Below, in pieces: positions 24,224 through 35,345 of a DNA stretch of 64,000 nt (its first letter is position 1; every line of letters starts with the position of its first letter). The DNA is taken from assembly GCF_040581485.1 (NCBI RefSeq), contig NC_090131.1, positions 24,006,532 to 24,070,531 of the forward strand, given 5' to 3'. Origin of the DNA: Linepithema humile. Its lineage: Eukaryota > Arthropoda > Insecta > Hymenoptera > Formicidae. The position numbers and the translations under genes were made by a program. Under the pieces are notes generated by a model. That model ran no database searches. It was not told the origin of the DNA and was given only the letters and a program-made list of their open reading frames with translations.

Positions 24224-26412
24224 GTACTCCAATTTTACATAACAATCTATAATATATGACAGTTCAATATAACAGCAATAAAATATATTTAAATATTTTA
24301 TTTTGTACATATTTTATATCCTAAAGATATAATTACATTGTAAATGCCCTTTGTATAATTAATTGATATTTTTCTAGAGATTGGAGATGTGCATGATGAG
24401 GCTTACTGCTGTGGACGATACTTTAGAAAAATTAGGCACTCCAAAAATGTATCAGAAGATGCATATATTGTCGAAACGGGTGGTAATCGGATGGATTATA
24501 TACTATCTTACTACAAACTTTTTTGATACGAAATATTGGATTGATAAGAAAGAAACTTCATCTTGGGGATTAATTTTAGCTCATATATTAAATCATTGTT
24601 TTCATATCAATATATTCGTTGAATTATTATTCATCATCTTCTTATGGTTTGTATAATATTTGTAATATATAATTTTAAGTTTATAATTAGTATTTATAAT
24701 TTATTAACAAATTATGCAAGTAAAGTATAGAAATGTAAAATTAACATATGCTTTTTTTGTATAAATCTATTTCCACATTTAATCTGCGTTTGTTAATTTT
24801 TTCATTAATTGGCAAAGTGTAGTCATGATTAAAATAGTAATTCTTGCTTTAATAAAAACTATAAAAAAATATTTTTGACGGTTAATAAAATATTAATTAA
24901 TGATAATGTCATTATTTTTTATTATTTATAACATATTTAAGCAAATAATTAGATTTATATTTATTAAAATATTAAAAACTTATTCTGAAGATAATAATTA
25001 GTCGTTCTGTCATTCTACAATTTCTAAGACATTCATTACAACGCAGGCATATCGGCATCAGATTTGACAAAGTAAATAAACATATGCGATGTCTATTAGT
25101 AAAAAATGATCATCAGTTGAGATGTACGTGGAAGAAACCTGATGTAACATTTCTTCATCAATATATATGGAATTACAAACAAACGTTATGGACATCAATG
25201 TAAATCGGCACAAGTATTGTTTAGATACATCGGGAGTATATGCTAATCATATAATGTATTATTTTAATATTGGTGAAAATAATTATAAATAAATTGTAAA
25301 AATTATGGATTATAGATTTCAATATCTATATTTTGTAATTAAATTTTTTTTGGCAGGCATCTTCATTTAGAATTATGTCACATTACTCGTGAATTAAATT
25401 TGATATTTGGAGTGCAAATGACTTTCGAAATGGTGTCATTACTGTTACATGTAACAGCATTGTGCTATTATTTATATATAATGTGGAAATATCAAATTAA
25501 AATGCCAATATACAATAGGTCTGTTACAATAATATGGACTCTTATATATTCTATAAGATTTTGCGTTATCAATTTGATCTGTGAAAATGTCTGTGTTAAG
25601 GTAAATTTATGCAATATTAATGATAAAAATATATATTGAGTTATTTAGTAAGTTTTTGTATCAATTCTTATGACAAAATTGAAAACAGTTTTTATTTTTT
25701 ATCTATTTTTATTTAGAAGCGTATGCACTATTATTTTCGATTATTTTTAGACATAACAGTTATCGATTTCAATAGCTTTTACATATACTAACATGTCCTT
25801 CTGCTATTTATTGAAAATTATTACGAACTTCTTGAACAACCTAACATTTAGAAATAACAAATTTATAATAATTTTAGGCTAACAAAATTAGCATAGTAAT
25901 TCATCAATTGACAAACATTTTTCGATATGCTGACATTTCAAGAGAGGTATTAAACTTTTTTAATAACCAATAATATGTAAAATGTATTATTTGAGATTAA
26001 CCAATGGTTATTTATTTACAGATTTGTCAATTTGCTTTACAAACAATGCAAAATCCATTGAAATGCAACGGGATAGGTCTTTTCTATTTCGGCAACGTGT
26101 TTATTCAAAAGGTTTTTCTTTACATTTATTTGTTTTACTTTTACGTTATATCATCACGTATATATCATATAAAATTTAAGATTATATGTTATTAACATTC
26201 TTATTATTTATTTTTTAATTTTGTGCTATGTAAGATTTTTACTTTTTTTACAATATATTTACATCAAAAAGTATTTTATAATGTGTTTGAATAAAATAAT
26301 GTTTTTTTAAATATAATTAATAAAAACTAATAAATTTTTCTTCCAGTTTTGTACGGCGGTGTTAACATTCGTGATATTTACGACACAAATGAAAATGTAT
26401 GTCAGATCCTAA
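23781..26412 (+). CDS. Gustatory-receptor-type chemoreceptor 1 (7tm_7), intact
   Basis: Seven-transmembrane insect chemoreceptor of the gustatory receptor class, expected in the membrane of sensory neurons; the ligand is unknown. Exons: 23781-24113, 24378-24646, 25047-25199, 25357-25600, 25878-25946, 26022-26111 and 26347-26412, giving about 407 residues, the usual length. Intron phases (0,2,2,0,0,0) match those of the two downstream paralogues exactly. The C-terminal exons read ICQFALQTMQNPLKC, GLFYFGNVFIQ and FCTAVLTFVIFTTQMK, which correspond to the family's closing TYhhhhhQF region. The exon 2 donor is a weaker GTTTGT; the alternative GTATAA a few bases on would break the frame. A (GT)n microsatellite lies in intron 1 (about 24180-24218). 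Confidence 0.85.
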
Positions 26413-26909
26413 GTATCTGATAGTTTGCTTCTAAAAAGTAATAGAAAGGAAGTATGTCACTTATTGTGAGTATAACACCATACAAAATAATTCTTTGCAG
26501 TTATGTCAATTAAATATAATTCAAATTAACATATTGACCTTGTGTTAATAAAATAGAGAGAAATTGCAATGACTTCATTATATTATTACAGGAATAATCG
26601 TTTATACACATTTAAGTCTTGTAAAATTGCATAAGCATATATAGATAATTATTACGTAAAGTAAAAGTCATCTGATCTAGATTATCTATTTGTGTATTCT
26701 CTTGTTCGATAAACGACGGTCGTGTGATACTTTTGACAGTAAGTCACAGTATAATTCTCGCAAAGTTTCTTGGCGGATCAACGAAAAGAAAGTGGACACG
26801 TTTCTGAGATTTTTATGAAAAGTATTGAAAAGTATTCGTGTTTCTCTTAGATAAAATGTAATACAAATTTACTAAAAATAAAATGTAATACTTAATTCAA
26901 TCGAGAATC
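26413..26909. promoter_or_regulatory. 5' flank of receptor 2, duplicated in front of receptor 3
   Basis: Non-coding. From about 26690 to the ATG this sequence is nearly identical to 30803-31022 upstream of receptor 3, and it is partly preserved at 34895-35270 ahead of the dead receptor remnant. Promoter elements probably lie here, because the block was copied along with the genes. I cannot name a specific site. Confidence 0.45.
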
Positions 26910-29451
26910 ATGACAAAAACTATTCAGTCAGCGCTAGCACCATTATTAATAATTTGCTCGTTCTGTGGCTTGAGCTATTTAGAATATCCCATTGAACGAC
27001 CCAGACCATATTTTACTTGCCTGTACTTTTTAATCAAATGGAGTCTCTACTCATATCTTTTCTACTACTTAATTTATACTAATCCTACGGCGTTTATATA
27101 TTTCAATTTGTTGTGTAAATTAGAAATATTCATCACACTTGTATCGACGCTTGTCAACTTATTACGCTACAAGGTAAAATTTCTGAAGTATATACTTCGA
27201 GTTTGCAGTTTATTTTAATTCTTTTGTAATTTTTTAAATAATTATTTTGCCATAACCATTGCCATAAACACGAATTTTCAAGAGACCTTTGATCTACCGA
27301 TATCGAATATTTTTCATTTTTAAGAGATAATAATGTTATTCAGGACTTTAATTGATCTACGTTATCTTTAAGGAATTAAAAACGTGTTTACATAAACTTT
27401 CTATTGTAAATAATACGTTAGAAGTGTTTGGAAAACCAAAGGATTACCGGTGGTTACATAAATTAACAGTTCGAGTAATAATCACGTGGATTGCACTGGT
27501 TTGTTTCTTGGATACATTGGATATTTTTTTATTGAATTACGGCTATTTTAGCATTACTCACATATTTATTCCGTTTGTGGGACATTATATAGACCATATC
27601 AATGTCCTCGGTTGTGTAATGTGGGGAATTATTCTGAGGTCAGTATATCTGTACTTTGTAAAGTTATTGCAAAATAAACAAATATGTGTCTAATAAGAAT
27701 AATTAAGAAATATCGATAAGACATAAAATTTTTTTCTTTTTTCTTAAATAATTTGAGATTTTTTATGAGATTTGCAATAAAATTTTATTAATATTGTTAT
27801 TTTGACAAATGTTATAAAATTTAGCAAAATAATAAAATTGTACTTATAAACTAAAATAAAATTAAAATAATGAGAAGAAGACAATATTAATAATGATACC
27901 TTGAATAATAAACTTATCGTCAAATACAAAATTATATATATCTTACTAAAATGCTTTATTAAATTTAGATATATAGGCTCCAGATTCCAGCGAATTAATG
28001 AGCACCTTGAAAGTCTGGTAAAAGACGACATAAAGTATACAAGGCGAAAAAGTTTAATTTTAAATGAAGAATATGAGAAATCTCAACAAAGAATAAAAGC
28101 TAACAAAATCAAGGAACGCAGGAAATTTATGTGGATTATAATGTAATTTTTTTAAATTACTACATATGTTTAATTAATAATTAAAATCACTATATATTAA
28201 TCACGTTTTTAAAAAACGTAATTATATACATTATTTTACAGATTATAATATATTTACAATAACTTTAAAAATTTAATTATAAAATGAGTAAATCTAAAAT
28301 TTTTGTTATAGCTTGAATTAAATATATTTTAATCGATCAAAATATTTTTGTCTTTTATGTACGTATTTGTTAAATTTGTTAATAACAATTATAATTTGAT
28401 TACAGGCACGTTCATCTGCAGCTATGTCTCATATCACGTGACTTGAACAAAATATTCAGTGTGCAGATGACGTTACAAATGGCGACTATCTTTATATTAG
28501 TCGTAATAGAATGTTGCATGATTTATACAGCACTATTAAGAAGTACAACTACACCCATATATACTTTAGATAACTCGGTCATTTGTTTTTGGCTTATCGA
28601 ACAGAACATAATATTTCTTATATTAAATTATGTCTGTCAGATTGTCTGTGAAAAGGTAACAAAATTAAATTGCAAATAAATAATAATAAAAAATTAATAA
28701 AAACTTCAATAATATTTCAAATTTCTCAATAAAAAATGTAGGTAGCGAATAAAGCTTATGTTAAATAATTTTTTCCTAGTTATTTGATCTTATGTCTTTT
28801 GTATAAAACTTTTGACATAAACGGTGAATTTTAACTTTATATAAACATAATTTCAGGCGAATAAAGCAATTGTAATTCTTTACCAATTATCCAATAGCAG
28901 TCCCGACAAAGTCTTACGTGAGCAAGTAAATTATAAAAATGATTATAAATATTTTTCAACCATCTTATGTGCATAATGCTTTTAAATTTTACATTTATCC
29001 GTTTTTTTAACTCAGGTTCTACAATTTATATTACAAATAAAACAAAGAAAAGTCCAGTTTTCTGGTATGGGACTTTTTTACTTTGGTAACAATTTTATTC
29101 GTCAGGTATGTTCTACAGTTTGTTAAAATATAAATTACTATAAAAGAGAATCATTAAGTATTATTTTTGATCTCTTTCAGATTTCTGTAAATTTTGAAAT
29201 GACGATATTGTTTGTTACTAAATTATGTTTTTTATTTGTTGTATTGAAATTGTTTTTTATACTATGCATACACACTCACGCGCGCGCGTGCAGACAAAAG
29301 CAGCCTACATTTTCATTTTGACTAAAATAACAATTTTTTTTTTCAGTTCTATACAGCAGTCGCTACTGTCGTCGTGATTATACTACAGATGAATATAACT
29401 TATACGTATTCAATTGTATTGGATAAACTGTCTAGATTTCGAACGATATAG
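26910..29451 (+). CDS. Gustatory-receptor-type chemoreceptor 2 (7tm_7), intact
   Basis: Seven-transmembrane chemoreceptor, close paralogue of receptor 3 and distant paralogue of receptor 1. Exons: 26910-27173, 27373-27638, 27969-28142, 28406-28655, 28857-28925, 29016-29105 and 29347-29451; about 405 residues. Phases are 0,2,2,0,0,0. Recognisable pieces are GSRFQRINEHLESLVKDD (the intracellular loop typical of GRs), VQMTLQMATIFILVV and the terminal GMGLFYFGNNFIRQ joined to FYTAVATVVVIILQMN. The tail after LQMN is longer than in receptor 3, and its stop codon directly abuts a short inverted-repeat element. The ligand is unknown. Confidence 0.87.
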
Positions 29452-29623
29452 ACAGATTCTGGTTGAATCTACCAGGTTTCCTATTAATGCAATCAGATTT
29501 TAATAGATTGTGCAGCCAAACCAGATTCTGGTTGCATTAATAGAATTAATATAAATTAATATGCATTAATATAGATTTATTAGGTTGCATTAAATCTAGT
29601 AGATTCAACCAGAATCTGTTTGT
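29452..29623. mobile_element. Short foldback element after receptor 2
   Basis: ACAGATTCTGGTTGAATCTA at 29452 is mirrored by TAGATTCAACCAGAATCTGT ending near 29622. This gives ~20-bp near-perfect terminal inverted repeats around an AT-rich internal palindrome with TAATATGCATTAATA. It has no coding capacity. A shorter copy with an internal deletion lies in unit 2 at about 33629-33740, so the element predates the duplication. Confidence 0.6.
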
Positions 29624-30059
29624 ATTTCAAAATCAACTAGAATTTTTTTTTTAATGTGATATATGAAATAACGTATGATGATATAAATTCATCTACTAAC
29701 AGTAAAAATAAATAATTGCAATATTGAAATATGTAGAAGTTCTAATATATATCTGCTACATCTAATGTAAAACGATACACGTAATTTGTTTTGTATAATA
29801 ACAAATAAAATGTGAATTTGTTTATTTTTTATCTTTTAAAATTAACTTAAAATTGCTTATTCCTAATACATACATAATTTCACAAAAAATAGGGAATACA
29901 TTTCCGACACACAAAATTGAACTATTTTTAAATTGCTGAAATTCCGCAAAAATCGTTGCAAATAAAAAATTAAAAAAGCATTTTAATGCTTGAAATTGGA
30001 AATTGTTACGAACTTTTTGAACAATCTAATATTTACAAATAACAAGTTCAAAATTTTAA

Positions 30060-30624
30060 GCTTACAAAATTAGCATAGTAATTCATCAATCAACAAACAT
30101 TTTTCGATATGCTGACATTTGAAGAGAGGTATTAAATTTTTATAATAGCCAATAATATTTAAAATGTATTATTTAAGATTAACTAATGGTTATTTATTTA
30201 CAGATTTGTCAATTTGCTTTACAAACAATGCAAAATCCATTGAAATGCAACGAGATGGGTCTCTTCTGTTTCGGCAATGTATTTATTCAAAAGGTTTTTT
30301 TTGTTTTATTTTTATTTATTTTATCTTTATTTGTTTTATTTTTACGTTATATATTATATATTTAAGATCATATGTTATTAAAATTCTTATTATTTATTTT
30401 TTAATTTTGTGCTATGTAAGATTTTTTAGTTTTTTTTTACAATATATTTACATTAAAAAGTATTTTGTAATATGTTTGAATGAAATAATGCTTTTTTATG
30501 TATAATTAATAAAAATTAATAAATTTTTTTTTCCAGTTTTGTACGACGGTGTTAACATTCGTGATAGTTATAGCACAAATGAAAAGTATGTCAGATCCTA
30601 AGTGTCTGTGCAGTTATGTCAACT
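30060..30624 (+). pseudogene. Orphan 3' exons of receptor 1 (exons 5-7 only)
   Basis: Copy of the last part of receptor 1, left over from the tandem duplication. The exon 5 copy (30066-30128) has lost its normal acceptor: the TTTTAG|GCTAAC of the parent is now TTTTAAGCTTAC. The exon 6 copy (30204-30293) is intact and reads ICQFALQTMQNPLKCNEMG. The exon 7 copy (from 30540) has lost two bases near the end and reads through the parent stop into KSMSDPKCLCSYVN. No 5' exons exist between it and receptor 2, so it cannot make a receptor by itself. Confidence 0.85.
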
Positions 30625-31022
30625 AAATATAATTCAAATTGATATATTGACATTGTGCTAATAAAATAGAGGGAAATTGCAATGACTCCATTATATTATT
30701 GCATGAATAATCGTTTATACACATTTTAGCTTTGTAAAATTGCATAAGCATATATAGATAATTATTCCATAAGGTAAAAGTTATTTGATCTAGATTATCT
30801 ATTTATGTATTCTTTTGTTCGATAAACGACGGTCGTGTGATACTTTTGACAGTAAGTTACAGTATAATTCTTGCAAAGTTTCTTGGCGGATCAACGAAAA
30901 GAAAGTGGACACGTTTTTGAGATTTTTATGAAAAGTATTGAAAAGTATTCGTGTTTCTCTTAGATAAAATGTAATACAAATTTACTAAAAATAAAATGTA
31001 ATACTTAATTCAATCGAGAATC

Positions 31023-33578
31023 ATGACAAAAACTATTCAGTCAGCGTTAGCACCATTATTAATAATTTGTTCGTTCTGCGGCTTGAGCTATTTAGAATAT
31101 CTTATTGAACGATCCAGACCATATTTTACTTGCCTGTATTTTTTAATCAAATGGAGTCTCTACTCATATCTTTTCTACCACTTAATTTATACTAATCCTA
31201 CGGCGTTCATATATTTCAATTTGTTGTGTAAATTAGAAATATTCATCATACTTGTATCGACGCTTGTCAACTTATTACGCCACAAGGTAAAATTTCTGAA
31301 ATATATACTTTGAGTTTGCAGTTTATCTTAATTTTTGTGTGTTTTTCTTTTTAATTATCTTGCCATAACGATTGCCATAAACACGAATTTTCAAAAGACT
31401 TTTTCATTTATCGATATCAAATATTTTTATATCTTAAATTAGTGAATTATATATTTAAGAAATAATAATGTTATTCGTCACGCCTTTAATCGATCAATGT
31501 CATGTTTAAGGAATTAAAAACGTGTTTACATAGACTTTCTATTGTAAATAATACGTTAGAAGTGTTTGGAAAACCAAAGGATTACCAGTGGTTACATAAA
31601 TTAACAGTTCGAGTAATAATCATATGGATTGCACTGGTTTGTTTCTTGGATACATTGGACATTTTTTTATTGAATTACGGCTATTTTAGCATTACTCACA
31701 TATTTATTCCGTTCGTGGGAAATTATATAGACCATATCAATGTCCTCGGTTGTGCAATGTGGGGAATTATTCTAAGGTCAGTATATCTGTACTTTGTAAA
31801 GTTATTGCAAAATAGACAAATATGTATCTAATAAGAATATTTAAGAAATATCTATAAGACATAGAGCTTTTTCTTGTTTCTTAAATATTTTGAGATTTTT
31901 TATAATTTGCAATAAAATTTGATTAATATTGTTATTTTGACAAATGTTATAAAATTTAGCAAAATAATAAAATTGTACTTATGAACTAAAATAAAATTAA
32001 AATAATGAGAAGAAGACAATATTAATGATGATGCTTGAATAATAAATTATCGTCAAATACAAAATTATATATATATCTTACAGCTAAAATGCTTTATTAA
32101 ATTTAGATATATAGGCTCCAGATTCCAGCTAATTAATGAGCACCTTGAAAGTCTGGTAAAAAACGACATAAAGTATACAAAACGAGAAAATTTAATTTTA
32201 AATGAAGAATATCAGAAATCTCAACGAAGAACAAAAGCTAACAAAATCAAGAAACGTAGGAAATCTATGTGGATTATAATGTAATTTTTTTAAATTACTA
32301 CATATGTTTAATTAATAATTAAAATTACTATATATTGATCACGTTTTTAAAGAACGTAATTTTATACATTATTTTACAGATTATAATATATTTACAATAA
32401 CTTTAAAAATTTAATTACAAAACGAGTAAATTTAAAATTTTTGTTATAGCTTGAATTGAATATATTTTAATCGATCAAAATATTTTTGCTTTTTATGTAC
32501 GTATTTGTTTAATTTGTTGATGACAATTATAATTTGATTGCAGGCACGTTCATCTGCAGCTATGTCTCATATCACGCGACTTGAACAAAATATTCAGTGT
32601 ACAGATGACGTTACAAATAACGACTATGTTTATATTTGTCGTACTAGAATGTTGCATGATTTATACAGCATTATTAAGAAGTGGAACTACACTCATACAT
32701 ACTTTAGATAACTTGATTGTTTGTTTTTGGTTTATCCAACGTAACATAATATTTCTCATATTAAATTATGTCTGTCAGATTGTCTGTGAAAAGGTAACAA
32801 AGTTGAATAGCAAATAAATAATAATATAAGATTAATAGAAACTTTAATAACATTTCAAATTTCTCAATAAAGAATGTAGATAGCGGATAAAGCTAATGTT
32901 GAATAATTTTTTCCAAGTTATTTGATCTTATGTCTTTTGTTTGAAACTTTTGACATAAACGGCGAGTTTTAATTTTATATAAACATAATTTCAGGCGAAT
33001 AAAGCAATTGTAATTCTTTACCAATTATCCAATAGCAGTCCCGACAAAGTCTTACGTGAGCAAGTAAATTATGAAAATGATTATAAATATTTTTCAACTA
33101 TCTTATGTGCATAATGCGTTTAAATTTTGCATTTATCCGTTTTTTTTAACTCAGGTTCTACAATTTATATTACAAATAAAACAGAGAAAAGTCCAGTTTT
33201 CTGGTATGGGGCTTTTTTACCTTGGTAACAATTTTATTCGTCAGGTATGTGCTACATTTTGTTAAAATATAAAATATTATACAGATGAATCATAAAGTAT
33301 TACTTTCGATCTCTTTCAGATTTCTGTAAATTTTGAAATGACGACATTGTTTGTTACTAAATTGTGTTTTTTTATTGTTTTTTTATTTTTTGTATTGAAA
33401 TTCTTTTCATACTATGTACATACATATACACACGCGGGCGCGCGGGCGCACACAAGCAACCTACATTTTCATTTTGACTAAAATAACAATTTTTTTTCAG
33501 TTCTACACAGCAGTCGCAACTGTCGTGGTGATTATACTACAGATGAATCTTATGTATGATGAACTTTTATGTATATAA
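31023..33578 (+). CDS. Gustatory-receptor-type chemoreceptor 3 (7tm_7), intact
   Basis: Recent duplicate of receptor 2. Exons: 31023-31286, 31511-31776, 32107-32280, 32544-32793, 32995-33063, 33155-33244 and 33501-33578; about 396 residues. All splice sites and phases equal those of receptor 2. In exon 1 only 5 of 88 residues differ (for example YPIERPRP versus YLIERSRP). The loop after GSRFQLINEHLESL carries more basic changes (KNDIKYTKRENL). The C terminus is shorter, ending NLMYDELLCI. Every exon is open, so the copy looks functional; the ligand is unknown. Confidence 0.87.
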
Positions 33579-34884
33579 CTGTATTGGAAAAACTGTTTAG
33601 TCGATTTTGAACAATACAGACAGATTCTGTTGAATCTATCAAAATCTGGTTGCATTAATAAGATTAATATAGATTAATATGCATTAATATAGATTTAATA
33701 AGTTGCATTAAATCTAGTAGATTCAACCAGAATCTGTTTGTATTTTAAAATCAACCAGAATTTTTTTAAATTTGATATATAATATAACAAATAATGATAC
33801 ATACATTCATCTACTAACAGTAAAAAATAAATAATTGCAATATTAAAATATGTGAAAGGTCAAATATATATCTGCTATATCAAATGTAAAAAGATACATA
33901 TAATTTGTTTTGTATAATAACAAATAAAACGTAAATTTGTTTATTTTTTAACTTTTAAAATTAACTTGAAATTGCTTATTTCTAATACATAACTTCACAA
34001 AAAATAAGGAATACATTTCCAACACACAATATTGAATCATTTTTTAATTGCTGAAATTCGGCAAAAATCATTGCAGTTAAAAAATTATAAAGGCATTTTA
34101 ATGCTTAAAGTTTGTACTTTTACAAGCTTTAAACAATTTTTTTTGACTTTTTATTTTAACACTTCTAAGTTTAAAAACATATTGTTTTATTCTAAAGATT
34201 GCGTTCAACACTCTGTAGCTCGATAAAAAATTGTTTTCGCAAAATTTAACGAATGTAAAAAACTACAACATTTTATCTATTAAACGCGTTTCTTTAAATT
34301 TTATTACAATGTTTTTAGCTGAGTTACACAACTTTGATGCTAAACCTATATTTTTTACGCTAATGCTACTGCCGATGGTAATCGTTATTTTTCCTTAATT
34401 GTAGGGTGCGCAAATATACGTCATTATCTCTTTTTTATCTCTATTGTATTTATTCTCTTGCAGTTATAATTACGTCGTTTTTATTAATAAATAATTTTTC
34501 TTCCAGTAGAATAATTCTTTTAATTTGCATAAATACATACTTGCATAATTTTCGTAAGTGCATAAGAACAATTTATTGTTAAAATTATATGATATTTATC
34601 TCAGTTATTATCGAGGTAAATGTTATCATACTTTATTATTAAATTGTAAAATATTGTTAATAATATAAGATAAAACTTCTACTTCTAAGTAAAAATATGA
34701 CAATTAACATAAATATCTCTGTCTTTTTACTTGTTTTAATAATACAGAATATACATAATATTTGGCAATAATGTTACATTTTCATTCTTTTCAGCTACAT
34801 AAAAAGTATTTAGCAATCTTGATATCTTTTACTTAATATTTAAAAGATCTCAGATAACAATTCCATGGCAGAAAAATTATCTTA
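33579..34884. other. Gene-free 3' flank of receptor array
   Basis: Up to about 34110 this is duplicated flank shared with 29452-29995, including a truncated copy of the foldback element (about 33629-33740). Beyond 34110 it is unique AT-rich DNA with no supported exon. Confidence 0.55.
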
Positions 34885-35345
34885 TTTGGATTATTTATTT
34901 GTGTATTCTATCGCTCGATATTGAGTGGTCAAAAATGGCAGTTCTGACAATGACTCGCAATATAATTCCTGCAAAGCTTCCTGGCGAATTTGTTGCGAGA
35001 TACGTAGTCGGACGCGAGTGAATAAAGAAAGCAATATTTTATTATTATTTATTCACAAATACATTTAATTACTCATGTGAGAAGTGTTTAAAAGCAGCAA
35101 AGAAACCTGAACTTTTTTCAATATTATATTACAATTATATCTTGCAACACAGATCCAAACAAAGGAAGTGAAACTATGTTCGTGAGATTTCTACAAGAAG
35201 TATCTAAGAGTGTCCTAGTTTTCCGTAGCAAAATGTAATTTGTAATCGATGATTCGGAGATCATAACAAAGACGCTTCAAAGAGCACTGTTATTGATCAT
35301 CAGTTCATTCTGCGACTTGAGTGTTTTAAAATATTCTTTTGCAGA
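34885..35345 (+). pseudogene. Decayed receptor copy: 5' flank and exon 1 remnant
   Basis: 34895-34990 aligns to the 5' flank of receptors 2 and 3 (TTTGTGTATTCT, CGATA, GCAAAG..TTCCTGGCG). Around 35255-35345 the sequence aligns to their exon 1: the ATGACAAAAAC start appears as ATAACAAAGAC, and CTTGAGTGTTTTAAAATATTC matches CTTGAGCTATTTAGAATATC. The start codon is lost, the frame is interrupted, and a ~270-bp insertion separates flank from exon. No later exons are found in order downstream. It is an old, dead member of the array. Confidence 0.7.

Larger units (their letters stand above)
25815..29995 (+). repeat. Tandem duplication unit 1 (about 4.15 kb)
   Basis: Left end near ACGAACTTCTTGAACAA in intron 4 of receptor 1; right end near 29995. 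The unit contains the last three exons of receptor 1, the whole of receptor 2 and its 3' flank. Matching landmarks in unit 2 lie 4182 bp (receptor 1 exon 6), 4113 bp (receptor start) and 4138 bp (exon 4) downstream, so copies differ by small indels only. Confidence 0.88.
30000..34110 (+). repeat. Tandem duplication unit 2
   Basis: Second copy of the 25815-29995 segment. It begins at about ACGAACTTTTTGAACAATC and ends where the GCATTTTAATGCTT motif (about 34093-34106) matches 29979-29992 at the unit 1/unit 2 junction. It contains the orphan 3' end of receptor 1 and the intact receptor 3. Confidence 0.88.

Noticed and set aside
29181..29310. Possible extra receptor exon beginning ISVNFEMTILFVTK
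   Set aside because: It follows a good-looking TTTCAG acceptor in receptors 2 and 3, but exon 6 joins directly to FYTAVATVVV in frame and matches the family C terminus. Receptor 1 has no such exon and the stretch has no good donor.
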